64,000 bases of DNA from NCBI GenBank assembly GCA_008508345.1, contig QNGE01000829.1:155344-219343 (forward strand), read 5' to 3'. Below are positions 35,688 to 45,639 of this stretch, one piece after another. Origin of the DNA: Paragonimus westermani. Its lineage: Eukaryota > Platyhelminthes > Trematoda > Plagiorchiida > Troglotrematidae. The notes below the pieces were generated by a model that saw only the letters and a list, made by a program, of their open reading frames with translations, was not told the origin of the DNA and did no database searches. How positions within the stretch are numbered: the stretch's first letter is position 1; each line of letters begins with the position of its first letter. The position numbers and the translations under genes were made by a program.

Positions 35688-38600
35688 CTGTAAACAAGAA
35701 AAATTGTTGCACGCTTTCATAGATTACAGAGTTCGAGATCTTGCATACTCTCAGAGACAAACATTGCCAAAAGCACAGCCGTATCCGACAGACCAATGTC
35801 ACATAGACGTCCTGTGGTAGACGATGAAGTCTCAAAAACGTTATTTCAACTTTTCACGCTGCATAAAGCAGTTGTAATGCGTGCATGCACCTAGCGAAAT
35901 GATTATGTGAGCTTTTGCTTGAAAAACCACGAACCAAGACTACAAAACTTTTATCGTTTTAGAATTAAGCAAATCCCCAAATAGCCCAAGAGCTCTGGTT
36001 TAAAAAGCTTTGACGGTCCGAAGATCTAACAGTTCGACAGGTTGTTTGGCCATGGGTTAGCACGGTACACCAGACTGTTCCTTTGCTGAAGACAAACCGC
36101 AGCAAGAAGGGAAGAAGCGTGGCAGAAGCGACAACAACTATCGTCCGGTGTTTAAAGTGCTCCCTGCTTTTACCTGTCCGGCCTTCTTTAGTCCTTCAAC
36201 TGTAGAAAAAACATACATGCCATTGAGGGTTGTTAATAACAGTCTACAGCAGATTTTACAAATCACACTTCCAAAAACCACACTACCATTTACATGGAAA
36301 ACTTATCCATCTCTAAGTTCAACCACAAAATACAGTTCTTACGAGCGTTCACTATCGCTGATATACAATGGCCGGCGTATGCCGCTGAGTTCTTAATTTT
36401 AATCAACCTCTTGGTGGTACTTGCAGTAAAAAGTACTTCGTTATGACACTAGACCAGGTGTACAAGACAACCTTGCATCAGTGAGTCTGATTTAGCAAAT
36501 TTGCCATAATAGTCAACTCATTTGCAGCATACTCCAAGTTTTTCCAGAATGACGACAGTTTACACCTATTACGGCGAAGCAGAAGAGAAACCCACACTCA
36601 CGAACTTTACCTATCATTTCCATCCCTACATAACCAAGCCTTACAACAGTGTGTACGCTGCCACAGTGCTTGAGGGAATGGGGAATAATTAGAATTAATG
36701 ACATGTAGCTCACTTTAGAAAGCACTACAGTTTCGGACAATTATAACCTTCTAGAATTTCATGAGGTATTTAGTAGGATGAGTAGAAAAGCTTTTTTCCA
36801 AGACAGACCCGAATTCAACATCCAATTTACATAACCCTGGATGACACTGTCAAAGCAATCATAACTATTCTCTTTAGGGAATAAATTTGTCATTACTTTC
36901 ACAGCCAATCAACTGGTACGATTCATGTCATACCTTCTAATTGCATGTTGGTTAAATGTTCCACAGCTTTCATGTTATCTCTATTTTCACTCACATTTTT
37001 CTGACGGTTAATAAAAATGTTAAACACGCCAAATCGTGAATACCTGGTGCGATTTAAAGTAAATGGAAGGATAATGAAGTACAGCCCTGATATGAACTCT
37101 ACAGAGCCATGTGGATTTTGGAACGATCACAATGCCACTGAACTCTTTTCGAGGAGAACAGAAATCAGCGATAATTATCCCTCAAGATATTCTATAATAC
37201 TTTAAACAATGACTTCCACTCAATAATTTAGAAAAACCATGGAGGTGTTGTGTTACTGGATGTTCACAATTCAGTTAAGTTTGGTCGGCTGTTGGCGTAA
37301 ACCCAGCGAATTTCCATGCAAAATGCATACGGCTTACTTATGGTGCAGCCAGTCCTATGGGTAATTGACCATTGCCTTCCATACCTATAAAACTTGTTGA
37401 ATTTACCCCTTGAATATCCTAGGATATTAGCGCGTTTTTGTTACTGCTTTCTATCTGGTAGCAAAGGGGATGGTAGAAGGTCGTCACCGTCAAATGAATA
37501 TGTTTTTGGTACGCACTTTAATCCCTTGCGGAAAGAGACAGTTTCGCTAGTTCTTTAGGTCTACAGGACCAGCTAAGGAGGATTCAAAAGTTACTGCAGA
37601 CAAACTGACTTTCTTCTGCGTCGTAAGACTACCAGATGAACTTGTCTCACCCGCCTATCCAGCATCGCATGACCAAAGCGACACATCAGGTACAAAAGCT
37701 ATGCCATACACAATCTGGAGGAAAATTACCAACGTGCACCTACATGGTAAACTGTCATAATGTGTTTATGTTTTTTTTACGTAAGTACTGTTTGTGCCAA
37801 CCAGTACAAACTTTACAGGTCAACCGCTGTCAATTCCCCACAAAGGACTGGAAGTCTGACCGTTACTCGCAATGACAAAAGTGGGATGTTTTGGTAGATA
37901 AGCTGAAATTGACAGCTAAAAAGCAACAAAAATCTTCACCACCTTGATGGCAGGAGAACTAATACAAAGAGACCTTTCGTCCCCGGAACCATACGAGATT
38001 GTTGACATGCCCAAACGCTGAATTCATGTAACCTGTGCTCAATACAAGACTGTCTCGATAGGGGGGTTTCATAAACTTGCGCTTTTGCATATCTTACCAT
38101 TTTTTCTTAATTATATATCTATCGAACTTATATTTTTGCACTCGCGTTTTTGTTAACCTGCCAACCCATGCTTTCCCGAGTTACTGTATGTTCGGATAGA
38201 ACGACCGAAAAAAGTTGGCTACGGTATACTCACCTAACTAGTTATTTTGCGTTAGTGAGCAATTAAACGTGTGAATCCAAACAAAAGTGTGGTTTTTGTT
38301 GACTTTGCTCACACATGTTTTCCACAGATAATGTAGGCAGTGGCAGACCCGTAACCTGAACATTGCTACTCAAAATCACGTCTATTTTCAAGCTAACCCC
38401 TATATTTTGTGTCTCTTTTCGGGAGAGATTATCACAGGAAGAAAGTTAGAAAAGGTAGCGATATCAAAATATCAAGTACGCCATGTTGTCATCTGTTAGA
38501 CTGTTATTAGTCAAACAAAAACAGCGGCGCGACAAGCGATTTCTTCCCAGTTGATTTGCGGGCACTTTGCGGATTTTCAATTTTGAGATGATCCGAACAT

Positions 38601-39831
38601 GTAGCTTGTTCCACTGGAATAAACAAATCCACCCCTCATTTCCCCCCAAAAGCTTTCAAGCTGGGAAGCTTACTATGATAGACAAGATATATAATAACAC
38701 TACGCTACCCAAAGGAAGTGTTCTATAAGCGCAGCGACCATTCTTAACAGACAACTTCGGCGAACTTTGCTGTTTTCTGCTCCCAAACATTGGTGCCATC
38801 TTTCTCCGTATAACCTCTTGTAACAAAGCGAAAGACGTGATTTTCCACCCTCTCCTTGAAATAATTAGGATAGGTATAATGGCCGGCAACATTTGAGAAG
38901 AGAGTTACACAGCAACTATAATAGATAACATTTTGACAGTGGCGCTTTATTGTACATTTTGGTTGCTTTTGCGTTTCCACTTACTTCTGCTTCAGCCAGT
39001 TTTTAAGTTTCCATTAGAAGGGTAAAAACTCAACTCAATACACGCTCGGTTATATTGATGCGTTTTTTGTGCATTCTATTTTCCAGGGTCTATTATGATA
39101 AGCAGACCCAGCGCGGTGAATCATTGCTTTCATTTTCACATTAGTCTCAACAGTGGCAGATTGAATTGGCATTATACTGTTAGACTCTTACAAAAGAGGG
39201 TGACCTCTGTGAAGGCATTTTTTGTTTACTGTGTGTTTGGGCTGTCTTGTTATTAATTCTGACCACTAACAGTACTCACGTTTTCTGATTGTTTGTTAGC
39301 GTGTTTAAGTACGTTTGACCATCTCACCACTTCTTTTTTCCCAAATAGCACACTGCCACCGTCGAGTAGCGGCAGCGTGCGGCGATGGATGAAATGTTAA
39401 AAACAATAGTACGATCAATCCATAGTTAACAGCCGTTTGATACTGCATTTGAAAGTCTGTCTATTTTCCACCAGGTTTAGTGATTTTTCAAAAGCAATCG
39501 TAATTCACAACATTTTTATTGGTTGCGTTGTTGCACTGTCTTTGGTAAGTCAGACAAATAACAGTCTGTTTTGTACGTAGAATTATAGATGCGTTCAACT
39601 GTTTTCGTATTTACGGTGCAAAATACAGTTATTGAAATGAGAAATGCACTGCACACAGCAGCGGTTTTCATATAAAAGTTTGCGGGATTTCCCGTGAGGT
39701 ACTAAGGCAAAATTGCCATTTTCCACATATTCCGCAGGTTGATTAGATTTCGGTTAATCGTTTGAAAATCTTTAGTAAATGCTTTGCAAAACTGTGACGT
39801 TTACTGACTCACAATAATGTGGATTCTGTTA
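35688..39831. other. Large intron 3, middle part
   Basis: No recognisable element. A minus-strand open segment at about 38744-38860 (containing FRFVTRGYTEKDG) follows an acceptor-like TTTCAAG but has no further support. Confidence 0.3.
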
Positions 39832-40225
39832 GGATCCCTATTGCAACCGTGCTTTCTTGTCTATCTGTTTAGTTTGCGTGATCCCGTGTACGTGTGCTAG
39901 AGAAGGATTGATGCAAACTCAGTGCCAATTTCTTCCATCATGTAAGTAATTACATACAGCGAATGCTAGCCTTTTTCCTGAAGATTGACTTACTATTCTA
40001 TTGTTTGATATCGTTTGACTCGTACGTTTTCCAATGTCGTTCAACACACTCTAAGGTTACTTGCACTTTCCCTTGATCTGTTGTTCAGTGTTGCTGGATG
40101 CGCTCCAACTCACTCAGCGTTCCTTTCCGTCCTTCTCTAGCTTTTGGGTCCAGAGCTAGGCTAAACCTAATTAATTATTATATTTCCAAACATTGTAATG
40201 ACAAGCGACCGTGTGGCTTCTCCAA
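39832..40225 (+). repeat. Unclassified repeat, unit A
   Basis: About 394 bp that recur, diverged, immediately downstream as unit B. Shared landmarks are GGATCCC...GCAACC, GTGTACG...TGCTA, AACTCAGTGCCA, a TTCAGTGTTGC-like segment, and a pyrimidine-rich stretch before CTAGGCTA. No known element or coding domain is recognised. Confidence 0.6.
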
Positions 40226-40622
40226 GGATCCCCGCTGCAACCACGTTTTATTGCTTGTCTGGTCTGTACGCATGATTCTATGTACGCCTGCTATTGAAGG
40301 CCTGATATGAACTCAGTGCCACTTTCTTTAACAGTGTAACTAATTGCGTGTGGCAAATGTCTGCTCCTTTTTTAATGACCCATCTATTCCTCCAATATTC
40401 AAGGTCGTCTGACCTGGACCTTCTCGAGTGTTTTTTAACGCATTCGAAGTTTTCATGCACTTCTTTTTTGACGCGCTTTTGAGTGTCGCCGAATGGACTG
40501 GGGCCCATTTCGCACTTTCCTTCTTTCTTCTCTTGGTTGCTGCGGTTGGTCCTAGATTAGGCTAGAACTAACTGCTCATCATATTTCTCAACCTTGCTGG
40601 AGATATACGGTTTGTCTTCAAA
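40226..40622 (+). repeat. Unclassified repeat, unit B
   Basis: Direct, tandem-like copy of unit A. It ends with the segment AACCTTGCTGGAGATATACGG, which is itself repeated about 67 bp downstream. Its distal portion (from about 40350) pairs with the inverted unit C. Confidence 0.6.
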
Positions 40623-40825
40623 CTCTCGACGAGGGTCGAGACGTACCACTCTGTCCACTACAACATTGCTGGAAATACACGGTTTGTTCAGAAACCCTGC
40701 CGCACTCTTTTATAGTGGATAAGTAGGTATGCGCCCAAGCTTCGTCCGCTAACAATTTCAAAACATCTTTCTTAAAGAACAGTGAAAACGCAGTCTCAAC
40801 AGGCATCAAACTAAAAGAACGCACT

Positions 40826-41140
40826 AGGGTTTGGAAATGAACCGTATATTTCCAACAGTGTTTGGAAACCTGATAATCAGTTAGTCCTAGTTCAACCAGT
40901 GAACAACGGCAGTAACCAAATGAAGGAAGAAGAAGGCACAAAGAGGGTACCCGCTTCCTCCACGGCACTCAAAAGCGCGCCGAGCGAAAGGTGAGTAAAG
41001 ACCTCGAGTGCGCTAGAAAATGACCGAAAATATTCGGACTAACGACCTCAAAGAATGGAGTAACTGATGAATCGTTAAGAAAAAAGGAGCACTCGCTACA
41101 GGCAATCACCCATGTAGCACATGGCACACCGAGGTTGCAA
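40826..41140 (-). repeat. Unclassified repeat, inverted unit C
   Basis: The minus strand of this interval matches unit B. Shared points are GTGCTCCTTTTTT, then AAGGTCGT (B) against GAGGTCGT (C), CTCGAG, a GCGCTTTTGAGTG block, the CTTCTTTCTT-type pyrimidine tract, ACTAACTG, and GGAAATATACGG. Units B and C thus form an inverted repeat with arms of at least 150 bp and a spacer of about 200 bp. A minus-strand frame from 41235 to 40618 is open for about 206 codons with only one stop (TGA at about 40969-40971). The peptide is unlike anything I recognise. Confidence 0.6.
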
Positions 41141-41715
41141 GGTTTCTTGTAGGTTTCGGTGCGCCATGAGGAAAATCTTCGAAACGAGCATCCCACGAAA
41201 TAATTCTCCTGAAGGTAAACTTCTGTGAACTTCACCTTGAAATCTGCGAAATTAGTGACGTTTGTTTAAATGACGTCATATAGTCAGACATCCTTAATCG
41301 CTGACCTTTCGAGCTCGCTGAGGTTAGATTTGTGAAAGTCGGGCGGTTTTGCCATTATACAAAGTGCGTGAGAAATTAGCTGCCGTTGCGCACACTCATA
41401 AATCATTTAAGATGGTTACCTTATTATTGTTCTATCTTGAATATTTACGAAGAAGTTGAATTTCAAAGATATCCATGTTCTCATGGTTCATGTTCGAATA
41501 TTGCACAAGTTCATGAGGTCACGTTAAGGTTATTCAGTGTGACCATGCGAATGTCTGTAGTATTATTGCAATGCCCAGAAAGGAATGCTGCAAGATTGTT
41601 AGGCTTAATGTTTGCTCTATCTCCATTATTTACGGAGATATGGAATTTCAAAGATACCCGTAGAATTGGTATTAATATGGTTCACTATTTATTTCCCTTG
41701 CTTTCCTCTCTGCAG

Positions 41716-41936
41716 GTTTCCCCAGTGTGCATCGACGTGTGATGCAGTCGCTCCCACGTCGACAGCGAACTTCCCTGAACACGCGTGTAACGAATTGCAT
41801 GTTTCCGATGAATGTGTGTGAACCATTCAATGAACTTTACATGATTGCGGACATTTTGCAATATTCTTCAAGGGCGGCATCAGTAAGCCTGGAGCGCCTA
41901 ACGAAAATGATGGGAAAACGGTTGTTAAAAAAGTAG
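41716..41936 (+). CDS. Candidate plus-strand terminal exon, unknown
   Basis: A very strong acceptor (CTTGCTTTCCTCTCTGCAG) precedes a frame open for 72 codons to a TAG. It starts in phase 1. The peptide runs FPSVHRRVMQSLPRRQRTSL to SLERLTKMMGKRLLKK and is basic throughout. It lies in the giant intron of the coiled-coil gene on the opposite strand, so it would be a nested gene. I found no matching upstream exon, and the following 150 bp are unusually GC-rich. Chance cannot be excluded. Confidence 0.28.
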
Positions 41937-41975
41937 AATTTTGCGGACCGCGTTGAAAGCGTCGCTCGCGGTTTT

Positions 41976-42075
41976 TTTCTCCGGCCCGCCGTGGCCCGCG
42001 TGGAGCCCATGCGGGGCCTTGGTCTCACTGCCCACCATTTGCCAGCCGTGGCCCGCGAGGAGCCCGTGCGAGCCC
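41976..42075 (+). repeat. GC-rich short tandem duplication
   Basis: The segment GCCGTGGCCCGCGTGGAGCC (about 41989) recurs with one change 56 bp later (GCCGTGGCCCGCGAGGAGCC, about 42045). The interval is far richer in G and C than its AT-rich surroundings. Function unknown. Confidence 0.7.
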
Positions 42076-42569
42076 CGCTACGTTTTGCTACTTGCTACTG
42101 ATATGACCTTTCTTCCGTCGTACAACTATATCATATCAGGCCTCCTATAAGAGACGCATACAAGATTATGTGTACAGAGCGGACGAGCAAGAAAGCACGA
42201 TTGCAGTCGTGATCCTCAGAGAAGCTAAATATTTGTTGATCATTACATTTTATTTCGACGCCTGGTGAGACTATCCTTTCATTACTCTTCTGTGAAGACG
42301 TTCTAAGATGTTAGCGGACAAGGGTCCAACGCATATTTACTGGTCTACAGCATGTTCTAATATTGCTTTATATGAACTATTTGCTATTTCGGATACACCC
42401 AAAAACTTGCGTTATTATTTTGCGTGTACGATTGTACGTGTAAGACCGGTGTAACATTGTGAGAAGCCCTATACATTTCATTCAAAAATTGACACGTTCG
42501 GGTTACTTCCTATGAGGTAATAATCGAGACATCTCAATAACTATACATTATATATGTAACATCCCAAAC

Positions 42570-42639
42570 GTGCGTGCGTGCGTATACGCACGCGTATGCC
42601 TCGCTAGCCTCGATATAGGCAGACAAAAATATATCGAGG
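42570..42639. other. Z-DNA-like palindrome and 10-bp hairpin
   Basis: 42570-42597 is an almost perfect purine-pyrimidine alternation containing the 18-bp palindrome GCGTGCGTATACGCACGC (42576-42593). 42608-42617 (CCTCGATATA) is exactly complementary to 42630-42639, giving a 10-bp stem with a 12-nt loop. Both lie in intron 3 of the coiled-coil gene, and the hairpin starts about 30 nt downstream of the exon-3 donor. Confidence 0.8.
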
Positions 42640-42670
42640 ATAATAGTAGAATAAAAAAGAAGGTGCTAAC

Positions 42671-42833
42671 CTTCAGCGTCATAAAGAAGTTTCTGCTGTT
42701 GACAACATGTTAGGTACAATTTTCTGTTAATGAGGTTTACACGGGTTAATTCCAACTCAGCAGCCTGACGATTTGCTTCAGCACGCTCAGTGTTGCTGAC
42801 GGCACCGAAGAGCTCTTTCCGAACGAATAAGAG
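42671..42833 (-). CDS. Coiled-coil gene, exon 3
   Basis: A 163-nt exon between the acceptor TTATTTTCCAG and a donor (GAAG|GTTAGC). It starts in phase 0 and ends in phase 1. The peptide LLFVRKELFGAVSNTERAEA continues NRQAAELELTRVNLINRK...QKLLYDAE. This is a helical, coiled-coil-prone segment with an unusual CC pair near its C-terminal end. The donor GTTAGC is weaker than the others. The next supported exon in phase is at 30934, almost 12 kb away. Confidence 0.72.
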
Positions 42834-42871
42834 CTGGAAAATAATGTGAGGAAGAAACCCATTTTAGTTAC

Positions 42872-42951
42872 TTGTTTGGACATTTCGGCAAAAGTTGTAA
42901 GCCTACAACTGTTTTGTTCTTCGAACATTCTCGTGAGCTCCGCGTTGGAAC
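42872..42951 (-). CDS. Coiled-coil gene, exon 2
   Basis: An 80-nt exon with acceptor ACGGTTTAG and donor CAA|GTAACT. It opens with two bases completing a Gly codon with exon 1, and reads SNAELTRMFEEQNSCRLTTF then AEMSKQ. It is flanked by micro-introns of 33 nt (42952-42984) and 38 nt (42834-42871). Because the introns are so short, the frame can be read almost straight through from 43105 to 42746, so a gene finder unaware of micro-introns would call a single ORF with about 24 spurious residues. Confidence 0.72.
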
Positions 42952-42984
42952 CTAAACCGTGCATACAGAAAAACAAGCCCATAC

Positions 42985-43105
42985 CTTGAAACCTTTCAAG
43001 TGAACCCGAAGCCTCAAAGTCAACTAAACTTGCTTCAGAGTGGGATGCACTGGCACACAAGCCTTCCGCATCACACTGCAATTGTAAATCATTTTCCACT
43101 GACAT
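42985..43105 (-). CDS. Coiled-coil gene, exon 1 (start codon)
   Basis: ATG at 43103-43105 begins MSVENDLQLQCDAEGLCASA. The coding part is 40 codons plus one base, ending CAAG|GTATGG. An in-frame TAA lies 15 nt upstream of the ATG, so this is the first Met of the frame. The N-terminus is acidic and Ser/Ala-rich, with no signal peptide. An acceptor-like TACTTTTTAG about 33 nt upstream (43139-43148) could be the 3' splice site of a 5' UTR intron or a spliced-leader addition site. Flatworms use spliced leaders, but the sequence alone cannot tell these apart. Confidence 0.68.
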
Positions 43106-43138
43106 TCTGTGACAATCTTAAAAGAACCACTATGATAA

Positions 43139-43993
43139 CTAAAAAGTACGCCGATTTGTACGAATGATTAAAAATGCATCATTTTTGAAATACCGCGTGA
43201 TCACCATGACGATCTCGGCAAATCAATGAATCAATTAATCACTCATGGAAGTATTTTGAAGGTATTCCTGATTGCTATGGATTTCCTCTATACATTACTC
43301 TTCACAGCATTTGTTCGTTTGGCTGTACGTCAGTGTATTAGGACATTTTGGAATTCATTTTTAACGTCTCTGTATATGTCGTTTTGTTTTTACGTCATCT
43401 GTACAATTGTCCGAAGGCATCATCATCATTTTTGAATTTGACAGGCAACAAGAACCTACGCCTCCCAGTTGTACCTTTTGTTTTGTGAGGAACGTTTATC
43501 TGGTGAACCAACTGCGTATCAGAATATTTTAGCTCTGCGTGTCTGCTAATCTAACTACGCTAAACATCCGCCAACTCACACTGCGTGTGGAATTATCCAA
43601 TCATTGCCGCCAGAGCCTACTTTCTGCGGCTGTTCCTCTCTTGTATGGTGGCCTATTCGATTCATCGGACCTCGACTTGTCTGTGAGCCGTTCCAAATCT
43701 ATTGATACGACGTCCGTACTACTTGCGCGTATACATTTTACACATATCCGTGGCCGTCACGGCTGATTTTTGGCCTTAACATATCTTGGTTTCTTTCATT
43801 TGATTGACTGGGTCACCACACGTCCTTTCGCTAATCACTCTGATAATCCTCCTTAACTTCTGCATCAAGGTGATCTGTATATTTTAGTTTGACTCAATAA
43901 TAAGATGGGGACATTGCTTTTGAGTAAATTCCGCTTCGCGCGTGTGTCACTTCCTCGTAAAACACCGATAGTTGGCAGGCAGCTGATAAATTT
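43139..43993. other. Upstream region of the coiled-coil gene
   Basis: No gene recognised. It would contain the promoter of the minus-strand gene, but no clear TATA or initiator element could be picked out with confidence. Confidence 0.3.
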
Positions 43994-44327
43994 ATGGCAT
44001 TTCTACAGCATTCGGTATTTCACAGTTTCCACCGGTTTTCACACCTTCAATCCCTGCCTTGTTTAAATGTACACTTGATGTTTAAACCAAATGAATCAGC
44101 AATATCCTTTTTTCCGAGGTCACGAGTCTTGCGATCTCCATTGGATGCCTATATTCCATATGCTGTGTCCTGGTGAGTTAACTGCCAACGGAATCATCTA
44201 TCTGTTTCGGCCAATCAGTGTATTTTTTCCCCATCCCAGGTATCTCCACCGTGGACTCGGTATACTCCTGGAGCAACGCGACAGATCGTATCCATTGGAT
44301 ATCTTCATTGCTGTAGCGGAGCTCTAA
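43994..44327 (+). CDS. Candidate two-exon ORF with 67-nt intron
   Basis: A frame open from 43994 meets a good donor (CCTG|GTGAGT at 44173), and a very strong acceptor follows (TTTTTTCCCCATCCCAG, ending 44239). Splicing out the 67 nt keeps the frame open through YLHRGLGILLEQRDRSYPLD to a TAA at 44325-44327. Coding parts would be 43994-44172 and 44240-44327, about 88 residues. I recognise no family, there is no nearby poly(A) hexamer, and the start is arbitrary. It may be the 3' part of a larger gene or coincidence. Confidence 0.28.
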
Positions 44328-45639
44328 ATCAACACACCTTCACGAACTGTTATGAACCAGTACCTCTTATTTTCATCACCTTCCGACTTCGTTTTCGCAC
44401 CTTAGCTTTATATAATGTTAAGATCCACTAAATACTCCACCGTTGAAGTGAATTTGGGATCCGTTAAGTCGCAGCATCAACCACGCCCGGAGCACTTCAA
44501 AGGCTGCCATATTTCTCACTGGATTGACCGTGGTAATTGCCCTTTATCGGTGCGTCCATTCATTGGATACGCTCCTTTTTGCAGTGAGATTTATTTACAC
44601 TGAGACTTTTATTCCGCCACGCCTTCATTGTCCACTCGATCACCCAAGGTAACGTTAATTTTCAGTCGCTGTTCTGTTGGCTTGCCATAAAGTGCTTGCC
44701 GTATGTCTGTTTTCTTCTGTGCTTCAGGTGAGGTCACGTCGGGCTGCAGGACTTGTGGAGATTGTCAAAAAGTATTTGTGTGATCGTCCTTGATGTTCCC
44801 AAAACCTTAAACGTCTTGCTACTTGAGAGTTACCCTACTGGTACCATCCTATCTTTTCACGTTACCCTGCGGACGTAAATCTACCGCTAACCACTAATGT
44901 CGAAGTTGGCATGCTGGCTTTGGTACAGCAACCTTCCTCGTGGCAGTAAAATGAGTCCGCATCCTCTTCATTACTACAGTCTACATCCCCTAGAATAACT
45001 GTGGTTCATCCATCACTGTTGGGAACGCCACCCCGCCGGTTAGACGCTTGTTTGTATTATGAACGTCGACTGCGGTTTCTATTGTCATTTGTCCTGTACG
45101 GTGACTATAGTGCGGATGTGCAAGGTACCCCCGTAATTCCGTCACCCCCACGAACTTACTAAGATTAATACTGATAATTGTGCGGTGAGCAATTCGTAAG
45201 GTGGGGTATGTTTATAGGCACACCGTCTTCATGTTACAACTTTTGAGCCGGGGTAGCACTAGGCTAGGCACACTTTGGTGTGCGAATGAAAGAGCAAGAA
45301 AATGGCCTCGCGATGTTAGTGGGCCTCCTTCATTAATTACCTCCACCGCTTTCCGGTATATGCTGCAACTTATTTTATACGTGAGACTCAAGGTTTTCTT
45401 CATTGCATATAAGTAAGCACTTGCACGTAGCAGTAGATTTCATGTTCTAATTCCAGCGGTTTTCAATTGCTGATATTTGTTAAAAACTCCGTTTACATTT
45501 CGCCGATGTACCTGGATACCCAGTCCCAAGGTCGGTGCCCTATGACGTAGATGTGAGAACAAACACCGTCAGCTTTCGTGTCCAATATTACGTTCCAGAC
45601 GAACCAGGGTACTGACGCAGCTTCAGCTGCAACTCCAAT
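44328..45639. other. No recognisable gene
   Basis: Short ORFs only. It could include the 5' LTR or leader of the gypsy relic that follows, but no repeat pair was found to show it. Confidence 0.3.

Larger units (their letters stand above)
13605..43138 (-). other. Coiled-coil protein gene locus (about 29.5 kb)
   Basis: Seven minus-strand exons with good splice sites and compatible phases define this locus: 43105-42985, 42951-42872, 42833-42671, 30934-30789, 30267-30162, 18009-17806 and 14053-13805. The predicted protein is rich in Glu, Lys, Leu and Gln with heptad-like spacing in exons 3-6, and has a basic, Ser/Pro-rich C-terminal tail. I do not recognise the family; a centrosomal, cytoskeletal or vesicle-tether protein would fit the composition, but this is only inference. 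Exons 1-5 join in phase without gaps. Exon 5 ends in phase 1 while exon 6 starts in phase 0, so at least one exon between 30.1 and 18.0 kb is missing from this model. The intron sizes (33 nt, 38 nt, 11.7 kb, 0.5 kb, about 12 kb, 3.8 kb) are strikingly uneven. Confidence 0.6.
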
